64,000 bases of DNA from Bacteroidota bacterium (GCA_018266055.1 JAFDYT010000001.1:186001-250000); one strand, 5' to 3'. Shown: positions 35,161 to 43,596, counted from the first letter of the stretch. Made by a program: numbers and translations. Notes: a model not told the origin generated them from the letters alone.

Positions 35161-37635
35161 TTATTTTTTAAGGAATTTGAATTGATAGGTCTTTAATGTC
35201 GTCTGAACCCTTACCAAGCAAAGACCAGTAGGCAGGTGGGTTACGTCGGCTTCATAACCGCTTTCGTTGGTTGTCAGTAAAATGTCGAAAATCTTTCCCG
35301 TGGCATCAAATCCTTGCACCCAAATCACTTCTCCGGCCATTCCCTTGATCTTCATCGAGTTCTCGATCGGATTAGGATAAAGTGTCACATCCGACGGCAC
35401 AGACGTAGTTTCTGTGATTGCAAAAACTGAGCTAGAGATTTCAGAAAAATTTATCAATGGAGATTTCAATAATCCACTGGCATACGAGCCCCGCGTCATT
35501 ACAACATATCGGTAGGATTGATTCTCAACCAATGGTGTAGCATGGTATTGTCCCGAATCCAGATACACCATTCCGTTCCGTCCCACATCCACACTGTCAA
35601 TTAAACTTAGGTCGCTCACGGTTTTTACATTGCCCTGTCCGCGATAGATCAAATGCATCGGGTATTCCTTGGTATTGTTCGACCACGGCAGGGTGCCTTT
35701 CCATCGTAGTTCAATTTTTTTGTTTGATGCTGTTGCTGTAAGCAGTACCGACGACGCTACTGCAGCGCTGTCAATCACATTTCCATTGGAAGAATAGGCG
35801 ACTACCCGATAATAAAAGATGTTCGGGGAAAGTGTATTCATTTTCGTATCTACAAAAACACTGTCAGCCAATTTACCCTTGTGAGCCACTTTCAGATCTC
35901 CAGTAGCTGTTGAGTTTACGGCGCGCAACACCTGAAACGAATACGGCGGTGGAAACTGAATTTTGTCTGCCTGAACGGGGCTGCGCCATCGCACGGTGAT
36001 CTGTCCCGCTTCGCTGTCGGTAACGTCAATAGTTACGGCAGTCATCACAGGAGCTTTGACTAAAAGTGTAGGTAAGCATGTCTCCTGTGAAGCTATCCCC
36101 GGTGCGGGCAAGCCGGTTGATGATTTAAGCACGGCCACCAGACGATAACAATATTTTGCGCCGGCAGCGAGGTGTGTATCGGTGTAAGTTGTGGCTGTGA
36201 TCGGAACTTGCGCTTGCAATTCATAGCCTGCACTATCCGGCATTCCTGTGGTGCATGTGCCGGGCACAAAAGGATTACTACCCACTTTCCGCCAGATCTG
36301 AATGACCGATGAATTGGAAACGCCCACGTGTGCGGACGTGTAGGATTGCCATGTAAGTTGTGCCGATCGCTGATCGGGTGCGACGGATACGCCAACCCAT
36401 TGCGGGGACGGTGCCACCACATGCAACGAGGTGATTGCAAAAGTAGCCAACCGAACGGCTCCATTATCAAAGGCTTTCGTCACGATTGGGTACGGCTGCG
36501 GCGCCACATCCGAACAATCGGTTTGCCAGGTGAATTGAACCTGCGCTTGTTGTGTCGGCGTTAGTGCGGGTTGCCATGCGGGCGTAAGTAGAGAAGTGGT
36601 TGGTGGTGAGTATGAGGCTCCAAGCGCCAATGCAGGCGAGTACAGTTGGATGGCGAGGCTGTCGCCGGCATTTCCGTCCGGGTCGGTAGCGTTGATCACG
36701 GTTTTGACCAGTGCATCTGCTTCCACGCACTCGCTGGCCAGTGCAAGAAGGTGTGGTCTTTTATTCTTACAGTCTTCTATTAGAATCTGCAAATCGCTCT
36801 CAACAAAACCTAACATCACCCACTGCCCTGATTTTTTTCTCCATTCTTTTACAAGAATTGAGATGACGTATTCACCCGCTGCTCCCGGTGCATCCCAAAC
36901 GATCGTGCCTGTAGTGGGGTTAATATAAAAAACGGGAGGTCCATTTCCGCCCTCGTTTGCCTGCGGGTATGAAATGCCGATGCTGTTGTAAAATCCTATT
37001 TCGTTGGGTAACCTGTAACCGTCAACGGGAATAGCGGACAAAAAATTTCCACTCGCATCGTATGAAGCTCCTTTGCCGGGAACGGAAAGTGAATACGACA
37101 GACTGTCGCCGTCAGCATCGTAGGCCGCGGTGTTGTAACTCCAGGATACGCCGGTGCAGCCCTGATCTACCGGCGGCACCTGCAACACGGGAGAATTGTT
37201 GCAGCCAATCAGGGGATCAACTGCGATTTGAGTTTGAAGGAAAAAAGGAATGTTTACCGAGTTATCCATATTGAGAATCCCCTGATCCCGGTTTTGCTCC
37301 GTGTAGCTGATAGTGTACGTCCCGGGGCTTGCATAAGTGTGCGGTACGGAAACTTCTACATCGCCAATATTGCCGTTGTCATTCAAGGCGATGACTGGGG
37401 GATTGGGCCGGGGATCAAGGATCATGGTAGTACCATCACCAAAATTAAGTGTGCCGCCCCCAAACTTAACCTGAGTCGCCCACTTGGTAAATACGTGCAA
37501 ATTGACCACTACTTGATTCGTGTTGCAGGCGGTGCGTGTTACGGTAATATTGCCTGCCCTCAGGTGTGTGGCGGACGCACTCCGGAAAATAAGGAGGGCC
37601 ATCACCCCAAGCATCAGCGATAATAGTTTTATCAT
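35161..37635 (-). CDS. T9SS-secreted protein with FnIII-like domains
   Basis: About 824 residues from ATG 37635 (MIKLLSLMLGVMALLIFRSA signal peptide). The N-terminal region has THLRAGNITVTRTACNTNQV, DGTTMILDPRPNP and a NTAAYDADGDSLSYSLSVPG unit typical of gliding-type surface adhesins. Fibronectin-III-like stretches follow, for example ITVRWRSPVQADKIQFPPPY, then the C-terminal sorting domain SVPSDVTLYPNPIENSMKIK...LVRVQTTLKTYQFKFLKK. Likely a secreted surface adhesin or structural protein. Ends 10 bp from the convergent lipoprotein gene. Confidence 0.75.
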   Translation of the reverse strand: MIKLLSLMLGVMALLIFRSASATHLRAGNITVTRTACNTNQVVVNLHVFTKWATQVKFGGGTLNFGDGTTMILDPRPNPPVIALNDNGNIGDVEVSVPHTYASPGTYTISYTEQNRDQGILNMDNSVNIPFFLQTQIAVDPLIGCNNSPVLQVPPVDQGCTGVSWSYNTAAYDADGDSLSYSLSVPGKGASYDASGNFLSAIPVDGYRLPNEIGFYNSIGISYPQANEGGNGPPVFYINPTTGTIVWDAPGAAGEYVISILVKEWRKKSGQWVMLGFVESDLQILIEDCKNKRPHLLALASECVEADALVKTVINATDPDGNAGDSLAIQLYSPALALGASYSPPTTSLLTPAWQPALTPTQQAQVQFTWQTDCSDVAPQPYPIVTKAFDNGAVRLATFAITSLHVVAPSPQWVGVSVAPDQRSAQLTWQSYTSAHVGVSNSSVIQIWRKVGSNPFVPGTCTTGMPDSAGYELQAQVPITATTYTDTHLAAGAKYCYRLVAVLKSSTGLPAPGIASQETCLPTLLVKAPVMTAVTIDVTDSEAGQITVRWRSPVQADKIQFPPPYSFQVLRAVNSTATGDLKVAHKGKLADSVFVDTKMNTLSPNIFYYRVVAYSSNGNVIDSAAVASSVLLTATASNKKIELRWKGTLPWSNNTKEYPMHLIYRGQGNVKTVSDLSLIDSVDVGRNGMVYLDSGQYHATPLVENQSYRYVVMTRGSYASGLLKSPLINFSEISSSVFAITETTSVPSDVTLYPNPIENSMKIKGMAGEVIWVQGFDATGKIFDILLTTNESGYEADVTHLPTGLCLVRVQTTLKTYQFKFLKK

Positions 37636-37863
37636 ACGCGTGAAAGTTACCCCATTCACAGCCTAAACGCTATAGTTAGTATGACATGTATGAAGCAAAA
37701 ATAAAAGTTAATGGGAAACTGCTTTTTTTGACGATTAGCAAACAGCCTTTTAACGATATATCAACAAAACGGCTAAAAGGGACAACCTACTCCATCACCC
37801 CGGCGTAAGGAGAAACCGCGAATTTACCATTGCCAATAAGGTTTTCTTATAGTTGACAGAGGA

Positions 37864-37880
37864 TTGGCACAGTAGTTGGG
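37864..37880 (+). promoter_or_regulatory. Possible sigma-54-type promoter
   Basis: TTGGCAC-agtag-TTGGG at 37864-37880 fits the -24/-12 layout (TGGCAC-N5-TTGCA) except for GG in place of GC at -12. It lies 33 bp upstream of ATG 37913. The nearby TTGACA (37853) lacks a matching -10 at normal spacing. Confidence 0.35.
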
Positions 37881-37912
37881 TATAGATAGGGCGTAACTAA
37901 ACAATTTTAATT

Positions 37913-38395
37913 ATGTCGTATCAAAACATTTCTTTCACACTGCCACAGGCAGACATCGATGCGGTAAAAGCCGCCATCGCCACCATCAACAGCAAGCTGC
38001 CTTTTTTGATCACCCTCGACGCCGACGAGATCAGAGGCCTGGTCAAGCTCGGCCCTAAGAGCGCCGACTTCGTCAACGATGCCGCTGCTGCTTCGGTCAA
38101 CTTTCCCAATGTACTTCCCGCTTCGTTCGACAAAGTGGAGTACGGAAAAGACACCGCGCTGTTCAAGTCGCTGGGCGATATCAAGCAGTTGGTGGACTCG
38201 CTCAAGGAAAAGCTTGACAACACTTACACCGCCGTAGGCAGCGAAGCCATGGTGGCCTCGCTGGAGGTGTATGCCTACGTGCAGACCGCCGGCGACCGCA
38301 CACCGGGGTTGAAGAGCGTGGCCGACAAACTCAAAGACCGGTTTAAATCACAAGGTGCACGCAAGAGCAGCAAGAAAAAAAATCCGTCCGCCTGA
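37913..38395 (+). CDS. Conserved Bacteroidota protein of unknown function (160 aa)
   Basis: Leaderless, helical. Segments: ISFTLPQADIDAVKAAIATI, LPFLITLDADEIRGLVKLGP, KSLGDIKQLVDSLKEKLDNT, YTAVGSEAMVASLEVYAYVQ and KSVADKLKDRFKSQGARKSS, ending in a basic Lys/Ser tail. Proteins of this pattern are common in Bacteroidota but have no known role. Codons are biased to C/G third positions, unlike the surrounding genes, which suggests high expression; a possible sigma-54 site lies upstream and a very strong terminator follows. Confidence 0.7.
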   Translation: MSYQNISFTLPQADIDAVKAAIATINSKLPFLITLDADEIRGLVKLGPKSADFVNDAAAASVNFPNVLPASFDKVEYGKDTALFKSLGDIKQLVDSLKEKLDNTYTAVGSEAMVASLEVYAYVQTAGDRTPGLKSVADKLKDRFKSQGARKSSKKKNPSA

Positions 38396-38432
38396 TGGCC
38401 GGCCAAAGGGGAGAAGTCGGGCTCCCCAGGCC

Positions 38433-38463
38433 AAGGGTACCTCACAAGGGTACCCTTTTTTTA
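38433..38463 (+). terminator. Strong rho-independent terminator
   Basis: 9-bp stem AAGGGTACC (38433-38441) / GGTACCCTT (38449-38457) with a 7-nt loop, followed by TTTTTTT; directly follows the 160-residue conserved protein. Confidence 0.88.
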
Positions 38464-38516
38464 TGTCCGCACCGCACCACCGCCTTTTGCACTCGACTGC
38501 CGCTGTTGATTGAATG

Positions 38517-38536
38517 AAATTGATATACATCAATTT
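38517..38536. promoter_or_regulatory. Perfect inverted repeat before the tandem-repeat ORF
   Basis: AAATTGAT (38517-38524) / ATCAATTT (38529-38536) with a 4-nt ATAC centre, ending 2 bp before the ATG at 38539. Such symmetry fits an operator or an RNA hairpin over the ribosome entry site. Confidence 0.5.
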
Positions 38537-38538
38537 AG

Positions 38539-38817
38539 ATGAGCATCAAGACAACACGAGTACTAAATTTTGGTACTGCTGTACTTTCAGAGATGACCCG
38601 AGTAGTAAAATTTAGTGCTGCAGTACTTTCGGAGACTACTCGAGTAGTAAAATTTAGCACTGCTGTTCACTCAGAGAAGATTCAGGTAATAAAATTTGGT
38701 GCTTCTGTTCACTTGGAGAGGACTCGGGTAGTGAAATTTGGTACTGCTGTTCTCTCCAAGAGGATACGAGTAGTGAAATTTGGTACATATGTTCTCTCGG
38801 TATTCCCTAATCGCTAA
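38539..38817 (+). CDS. Tandem-repeat small ORF (14-residue repeats)
   Basis: 92 residues from ATG 38539, made of six 14-residue units with consensus TRVVKFGTAVLSER (for example TRVVKFSAAVLSET, TRVVKFSTAVHSEK, TRVVKFGTAVLSKR, IRVVKFGTYVLSVF). By hand count roughly half of the substitutions from the consensus are at the third codon position and no stop occurs in this frame, so translation is likely but not proven. Strand-forming Val/Phe alternation suggests a small beta-solenoid or sticky amyloid-like peptide. The gene follows a strong terminator and precedes darT by 125 bp. Alternatively, the DNA or RNA of the repeats is what matters. Confidence 0.45.
   Translation: MSIKTTRVLNFGTAVLSEMTRVVKFSAAVLSETTRVVKFSTAVHSEKIQVIKFGASVHLERTRVVKFGTAVLSKRIRVVKFGTYVLSVFPNR
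38554..38805 (+). repeat. Six 42-bp tandem repeats
   Basis: Units at 38554, 38596, 38638, 38680, 38722 and 38764. Consensus starts ACTCGAGTAGTAAAATTT and ends TGTTCTCTCGGAGAGG; the AAAATTTGGT core is best kept. Units differ from each other by several substitutions with no length change, so this is an old or selected array rather than recent slippage. Short palindromes occur inside units (CTCGAG, CTCTC/GGAGAG). Confidence 0.85.
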
Positions 38818-38942
38818 ATCATCGCGCCGTGAGATCCTATTTTGGTCTCTTCGAAATTTGTTCTTAGGTTAGAATCGATATTCGGCGACTAATACGTTCC
38901 GTGAGGTAAGGTCATTGTATCTGATTTTTTAGGCAAATAAGG

Positions 38943-39569
38943 ATGGTTGATTTAAATTCTATATTGCTTTACCGGATGACGCACATTAAGAATATTCCAC
39001 ATATTCTAAAACATGGCATTACTCATTATTCGTCCATGTCTAAAAATAAAAATTATATCGCTATTGGTGATGGAAATCTTATTAATACCCGGAATGATTT
39101 CGTAATGCCCAATGGAAAGACTCTGGGTGAATACATCCCATTTTATTTTGGGCCACACATGCCCATGTTGTATGTGATGCAAAAAGGTTTTAATGGCGTC
39201 ACGCCTTCACTACCTCAAGATATTGTGTATTGCATCACCTCTGTAGAAGCCATTCAGCAAGCAAAGTTGGATTATGTGTTTACCAATGGCCATGCAGTTG
39301 ATAGGTTTTCAGAATTCTATTATCCTAAGGATATCAAAAATATTCTCAAGATCATTGACACAAAGGCTATTGACGAGAAATATTGGAAAAAGGAAAGTGA
39401 CCTGGATTTAAAACGTAGAAAGGAAGCAGAGTTTTTGGTTGAAGGGGATATCCCAATTGCAGCAATTCAACGTTTTGCAGTTTATGATCAAACAACAGCA
39501 GCTCAAATTAAGAAAATGGGTTGGTTTCAAGATCAGGAGCTAATTGTCAAACCTAATTATTACTTTTAG
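38943..39569 (+). CDS. darT: DarT-type DNA ADP-ribosyltransferase toxin
   Basis: 208 residues. LLYRMTHIKNIPHILKHGIT is the NAD-binding entry region of DarT (DUF4433), R50 (INTRNDFVM) and E163 (KEAEFLVEG) match the catalytic Arg and Glu of the family, and GFNGVTPSLPQDIVYCITS lies where the DNA loop is. DarT uses NAD to ADP-ribosylate single-stranded DNA, blocking replication, and serves in phage defence. The downstream darG antitoxin follows after 1 bp. The pair is visibly AT-richer than the neighbours, suggesting horizontal acquisition. Confidence 0.92.
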   Translation: MVDLNSILLYRMTHIKNIPHILKHGITHYSSMSKNKNYIAIGDGNLINTRNDFVMPNGKTLGEYIPFYFGPHMPMLYVMQKGFNGVTPSLPQDIVYCITSVEAIQQAKLDYVFTNGHAVDRFSEFYYPKDIKNILKIIDTKAIDEKYWKKESDLDLKRRKEAEFLVEGDIPIAAIQRFAVYDQTTAAQIKKMGWFQDQELIVKPNYYF

Positions 39570-39570
39570 C

Positions 39571-40611
39571 ATGAATATGATTCAATATCAATCAGGCAAT
39601 GTACTGGAGAGCCCCGCCGAGGCATTAGTAAATACCGTGAATACTGTTGGTGTAATGGGGAAGGGTATAGCTCTACAGTTTAAAAAAGAATTTCCCTTTA
39701 ATACTCGTAAATATGAAGAGGCCTGCCAAAACGGACTGATTGGCATTGGGAAACTGCTGGTGGTACGCGACACTTCACTTGCCACGGGTGAAAAAGTAAT
39801 TATAAACTTTCCAACTAAAAAAGATTGGCGAAAGCCGTCTGAGTATTCGTTTATCGAATCGGGGTTAAAGGACTTAGTTAGGTTAATTCACGAAGAAAAA
39901 ATCAAGTCTATTGCCATACCACCTCTAGGTTCTGGCAATGGTGGTCTTGATTGGCAAAGAGTTAAGGGGATTTTGGAAAGACATTTATCAGACCTCCCAA
40001 TACAAGTCTATGTCTACGAGCCGAACGCATTAATTCAAGATGCAATGAAAAAGGAACGGGTGAAACTTACACCGGCCCGAGCGATGCTATTAGACGTGTT
40101 GTATGACTTAGTAAGGAATGGTGAGTTTATTTCTGAATTTGCGGCCGAAAAAATCGCTTACTTCCTTCAACGTTTTGGAGCAGGTGACCAATTCAAGCTT
40201 GAGTATAAACAGAATTTTTACGGCCCTTACTCAGGAAAGGTAAAATATGTACTCTACTACTTAAACGGAAGCTACATTTTTGGCTACAGTGCGATGGATA
40301 AAAAACCATTCGAAGAACTGGGAATAATAACCGATGGTGCCACCACTGTGCAAGAATATCTGTCTAAGACTGAAAATCTGCCATTTAAGGAAATTGCTGA
40401 CAAAGTGAAAGAATTTCTAACAGGGTTTTACTCTTCGTTCGGTCTCGAATTGTTGTCTACTGTCGATTTCATTATGAGAGAAAAAGACGCTAAAACTATT
40501 GATGACATTAAAAGACATTTAGGACAATGGAGCGACCGCAAAAAGACCTTATTTGATAATCCCAAGTTTATTGATATAGCGGTCGACAGAATTCAGAGTC
40601 ACCTCAATTGA
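39571..40611 (+). CDS. darG: DarG-type macrodomain antitoxin
   Basis: About 346 residues from ATG 39571 (a TTG at 39544 would overlap darT). The N-terminal macrodomain MIQYQSGNVLESPAEALVNT then VNTVGVMGKGIALQFKKEFP and SIAIPPLGSGNGGLDW is the DNA de-ADP-ribosylating domain. The C-terminal half (ARAMLLDVLYDLVRNGEFIS, NFYGPYSGKVKYVLYYLNGS) is the DarT-binding domain. It removes the modification and blocks the toxin directly. Stop-start spacing of 1 bp to darT suggests translational coupling. Confidence 0.93.
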   Translation: MNMIQYQSGNVLESPAEALVNTVNTVGVMGKGIALQFKKEFPFNTRKYEEACQNGLIGIGKLLVVRDTSLATGEKVIINFPTKKDWRKPSEYSFIESGLKDLVRLIHEEKIKSIAIPPLGSGNGGLDWQRVKGILERHLSDLPIQVYVYEPNALIQDAMKKERVKLTPARAMLLDVLYDLVRNGEFISEFAAEKIAYFLQRFGAGDQFKLEYKQNFYGPYSGKVKYVLYYLNGSYIFGYSAMDKKPFEELGIITDGATTVQEYLSKTENLPFKEIADKVKEFLTGFYSSFGLELLSTVDFIMREKDAKTIDDIKRHLGQWSDRKKTLFDNPKFIDIAVDRIQSHLN

Positions 40612-40686
40612 AATTTAGGCCCTCCACTATCGCAAGCGATTCACTTGTGCTTACTGCGATAACTGCAAAACCAAATAGATTTTGAA

Positions 40687-41193
40687 ATGATGGGGCACCA
40701 TCATCAGAATAATCCACCCATGAACCCCTTACCCTACGAAAACATTACCTACAAGACAAGCCTGAAAGAGCAAGAAGTGCTGCGTAGCCTCAGGGAAGTA
40801 GTCACGTCAGAACATGGCCAGGCCTGGAATAAATACAAAGGACGTATTGACGGCAGCGAGTTTAACATCGTCAGAGTAATAGAATACCGCAATTCTTTTC
40901 TTCCGAAAATCAGCGGAAAGATTGAACCCGACTTCTTCGGAACGCGCATCAAGGTTACCATGCGCCTTCACGAATTTACGCTCATATTCATGATCTTTTG
41001 GCTGGGGGGTGTTGGCTTGGCTGCATCATTAATGTGGGTTCAAAATCTTGATGAAGCCGAATTCAGCCCTTCAATTTTAGTCCCTTTTGGAATGTTCATC
41101 TTCGGCCTGGTATTAACCATCGGCGGCTTTAAAGCCGAAAGCATCAAATCAAAAAAAGAACTTCAGAAACTGTTTGAAGCGGAGATCGAATAG
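40687..41193 (+). CDS. Hypothetical membrane protein (168 aa)
   Basis: An N-terminal polar part beginning MMGHHHQNN, a soluble middle (YKGRIDGSEFNIVRVIEYRN, FFGTRIKVTMRLHEF) and two membrane helices (LIFMIFWLGGVGLAASLMWV and PFGMFIFGLVLTIGGF). No family recognised. A 75-bp spacer separates it from darG. A second ATG at 40720 (MNPLPYEN) is a possible alternative start. Confidence 0.6.
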   Translation: MMGHHHQNNPPMNPLPYENITYKTSLKEQEVLRSLREVVTSEHGQAWNKYKGRIDGSEFNIVRVIEYRNSFLPKISGKIEPDFFGTRIKVTMRLHEFTLIFMIFWLGGVGLAASLMWVQNLDEAEFSPSILVPFGMFIFGLVLTIGGFKAESIKSKKELQKLFEAEIE

Positions 41194-41334
41194 CTGTTGA
41201 TAATATCAGACAATCAGATCTGCCTTTGGCTTGTGGATTAACTATTTGTTATGAATCACAAAAATTTGTGACGGTGATGTGCCCTGTGACACCATGTCTG
41301 TTATCTTAGTTATTTAATCACCACATATACCAAT

Positions 41335-41724
41335 ATGAAAAAAACAGTACTTCCGATTTTACTTGCTACCGTTTGGATCAGCATCTCTGAGTTTGTACGC
41401 AACACCTTTTTGCTGCACACTGAATGGGTTGAACACTACCGGCAATTGAATATGGTTTTTCCTGAGCAGCCGCTGAACGGAGCCGTGTGGGGAATTTGGT
41501 CGTTGTGTTTTGCTGTCGCCATTTTTATTGTGAGCAAAAAGTTTTCATGGATTCAAACCGCACTGCTGTCGTGGTTTGTGGGCTTTATGTTTATGTGGCT
41601 GGTGATCGGCAACCTGGGCGTACTTCCTTTCTCCATTTTGCCGGTGGCCGTTCCGCTGAGTGTTTTAGAAGCGTTCGTTGCGAGTTTTATTATATCCAGA
41701 TTTTCTCAGACTGAAAGTAAATAA
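41335..41724 (+). CDS. Small four-helix membrane protein
   Basis: 129 residues. Helices KTVLPILLATVWISISEFVR, AVWGIWSLCFAVAIFIVS, WFVGFMFMWLVIGNLGVLPF and ILPVAVPLSVLEAFVASFII. Similar four-helix proteins are common and unassigned in Bacteroidota. No family can be named with confidence. Confidence 0.65.
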   Translation: MKKTVLPILLATVWISISEFVRNTFLLHTEWVEHYRQLNMVFPEQPLNGAVWGIWSLCFAVAIFIVSKKFSWIQTALLSWFVGFMFMWLVIGNLGVLPFSILPVAVPLSVLEAFVASFIISRFSQTESK

Positions 41725-41727
41725 CAT

Positions 41728-41752
41728 CTGAGCGCACACTCCGCGTGCTCAG
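41728..41752 (+). terminator. Hairpin downstream of the four-helix protein gene (weak terminator)
   Basis: Stem CTGAGCGC / GCGTGCTCAG (41728-41735 and 41743-41752) with one wobble and one bulge; no T-run follows, so efficient termination is uncertain. Confidence 0.35.
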
Positions 41753-41945
41753 GGATTATACCACTGCTTTTGTAAGTTCACTTTCCGGGTAAAAGGGGCG
41801 TTCCTGTCTACTTTATTCTGCCGACTATTAAATACTTCCTGCCACTTATTCCTTAAAAACTACCGGTTATTGTTTCCACCCTATTCATGTGATGGAACTG
41901 TTATACCGCCGATAGACATTTGTCCTAAATCAAACAAAAAAAACA

Positions 41946-42326
41946 ATGGGACTTAAAGAAAAACAAGCGATGGCCGGCCTCGACTTTGGTTGGTCTGAAA
42001 GAAGAATTAAAGAGTACACCGGTAAGGATGTGAAAATCGAACTGGCCGCAGACACGTTCTCCAACGACATGGACGCTATTCTCTTCGCCGACTCGCGCGG
42101 TGCCGAGCGCATGGCCAACGGCATTGCCAAAGTGTGTTACAACGACATTGGCAAAGATGCCTTTAATGAAAAGAAAGTAGAGAAGGTGGTATTGAAAAAT
42201 CAGGCCGCCGGAAGCAGAAGCATTACGTTTGACGGCACTAAGCTGGTGATGGCGTGCGCCTTTACATCGAGTGACGACTCGTTTTCTGAAAATGAAGTAC
42301 AGGAACTGATCGAAAATCAACTGTAA
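41946..42326 (+). CDS. Conserved domain A, cytosolic form
   Basis: 126 residues with no signal peptide: MGLKEKQAMAGLDFGWSERR, DMDAILFADSRGAERMANGI, AKVCYNDIGKDAF and EKVEKVVLKNQ-type strands. It is about half identical to the next gene, but that copy has a signal peptide. The stop TAA overlaps the ATG of the next gene (TAATG), so the two are translationally coupled. Function unknown; the duplicated cytosolic/secreted arrangement is discussed in the findings. Confidence 0.7.
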   Translation: MGLKEKQAMAGLDFGWSERRIKEYTGKDVKIELAADTFSNDMDAILFADSRGAERMANGIAKVCYNDIGKDAFNEKKVEKVVLKNQAAGSRSITFDGTKLVMACAFTSSDDSFSENEVQELIENQL

Positions 42327-42772
42327 TGGCACGTCGCAGTTTTTGGTTAATCTGTTTTGTACTGGGCGGGTTAACCTCGTATGGACAAACTCTGACGCTG
42401 AAGGAAAGGCAGGCCATCGCCAACCTGGATTTCAGCTGGTCAGAGAAAAGGATACTCGAGAATTATGGATCGGCAGTAAAAATAGAATTAGACCAGACGT
42501 CGGTAGCCGGCGACATGGACGCAATTCTCTATGCCGACTCGCGCGGCGCGCAAACTGCCGCTAACGCAATAGCCAGAGTATGCGGCGACAACCTGGGCAA
42601 AGATGCCTTGAGAGGAAAAAAAATCACCAAAGTGGTGATCAAAAATATTCGCGAAGGAAAACCCAAAGTGGAAATCAAAGACGGCACACTGTCGCTCTTC
42701 ACTGGATTGTCTTCTTCCGAGAACTACTTCGGTGAGTCTGATTTACAGGCAGCTATAGAGAACCTGCTTTAA
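42326..42772 (+). CDS. Conserved domain A, secreted form
   Basis: 148 residues. A signal peptide (FWLICFVLGGLTSYGQ) precedes LKERQAIANLDFSWSEKRIL, DMDAILYADSRGAQTAANAI, ARVCGDNLGKDAL and KITKVVIKNI, which align without gaps with the preceding leaderless protein. So the same domain is made in two compartments from one transcript. Family unknown. A good terminator follows. Confidence 0.72.
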   Translation: MARRSFWLICFVLGGLTSYGQTLTLKERQAIANLDFSWSEKRILENYGSAVKIELDQTSVAGDMDAILYADSRGAQTAANAIARVCGDNLGKDALRGKKITKVVIKNIREGKPKVEIKDGTLSLFTGLSSSENYFGESDLQAAIENLL

Positions 42773-42788
42773 TCGATTGCTGTAGAGT

Positions 42789-42819
42789 AAGGCTGACAGA
42801 GTAATTCTGTTGGCCTTTT
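42789..42819 (+). terminator. Terminator or attenuator between the two paralogue pairs
   Basis: Stem AAGGCTGACAGA (42789-42800) / TCTGTTGGCCTT (42806-42817), 12 bp with two wobble pairs, loop GTAAT, followed by TTTTCTTT. It lies only about 20 bp before ATG 42837, so some read-through into the next pair may be controlled here. Confidence 0.72.
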
Positions 42820-42836
42820 CTTTACCTCTCCCAGCC

Positions 42837-43589
42837 ATGAAACAATTCTATCTCATCCTGAGCCTGCTCTGCCTGACAGCGGCAGCCCGCTCACAAACCA
42901 ATACCACGATGTTATTAAATAAATATACTTCGCGTCCAACCGAAGATATCCTGATCGACCTGAACGCCCTGAAGATAAGAGAGCTTGACGGCGAAAATAT
43001 TGAGCAACCGCTCATCACGCTTTTGGCCGGAGGAAACAGGATTCCCGTGAGGGGATTTCTGGTGGATATGAAAAACGAGCCCAAGGAAAACGGTGTGGTC
43101 ATGAAATTGCAAGACAGCAATGACGTACTCTTTGTAGAAATTTATGCTATCGCGGGCATAGTCATCCACGAGGCCGACCGCATTGCTCCTCTTTTGGTGG
43201 ACTTGGCGCCGGCGGATGCCGCGAGCTTCCCAGCCGTGACGCGGCTTGAAATAAAAAAGCGAATCGCCGAAGAAAGCGCGCGACTTACAGCCGCCTTCGG
43301 ACAGACCGCAATTCTGCTAGACGAAGACATCCCTGCAAAACCCGAAGAGCTCTTCTTTACCAAACTTTTTCTTACTGACGTAACGATGGCGCTAATCACC
43401 ATCGGAAAAACAGAAGAGGGTAAAAATGCAATCCGCGAGGAAGTTAAGGAGATTCACGTGCGGCGTGGCGCAGAGTTGGCAGTGAGCAGAGATTCGGGTA
43501 AACTCATCATTCAATTTCCGTTTACCAAAAGCTACACTACCAATAAGGAGCGTCATGCGCTAGTAGATAAAGTGTACAATGTTCTGTAG
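42837..43589 (+). CDS. Conserved domain B, secreted form
   Basis: About 250 residues from ATG 42837 (a TTG at 42810 would start inside the terminator hairpin). The signal peptide MKQFYLILSLLCLTAAARSQ is followed by ILIDLNALKIRELDGENIEQ, PLITLLAGGNRIPVRGFLVD, VTRLEIKKRIAEESARLTAA and a C-terminal SYTTNKERHALVDKVYNVL. These segments reappear, with changes, in the next gene, which lacks the signal peptide. No family recognised. Confidence 0.68.
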   Translation: MKQFYLILSLLCLTAAARSQTNTTMLLNKYTSRPTEDILIDLNALKIRELDGENIEQPLITLLAGGNRIPVRGFLVDMKNEPKENGVVMKLQDSNDVLFVEIYAIAGIVIHEADRIAPLLVDLAPADAASFPAVTRLEIKKRIAEESARLTAAFGQTAILLDEDIPAKPEELFFTKLFLTDVTMALITIGKTEEGKNAIREEVKEIHVRRGAELAVSRDSGKLIIQFPFTKSYTTNKERHALVDKVYNVL

Positions 43590-43596
43590 TCAGACT

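Noticed and set aside
37853-37887. Sigma-70 promoter TTGACA ... TATAGAT
   Set aside because: The spacer is 22 bp, too long for a normal promoter, so the sigma-54-like site is preferred although also unproven.
38554-38805. CRISPR array
   Set aside because: The units are contiguous with no spacers and vary by substitution, and no cas gene is present; this is a tandem repeat.
42810-42836. TTG start for the secreted domain-B gene
   Set aside because: It falls inside the terminator hairpin; ATG 42837 gives a clean signal peptide.
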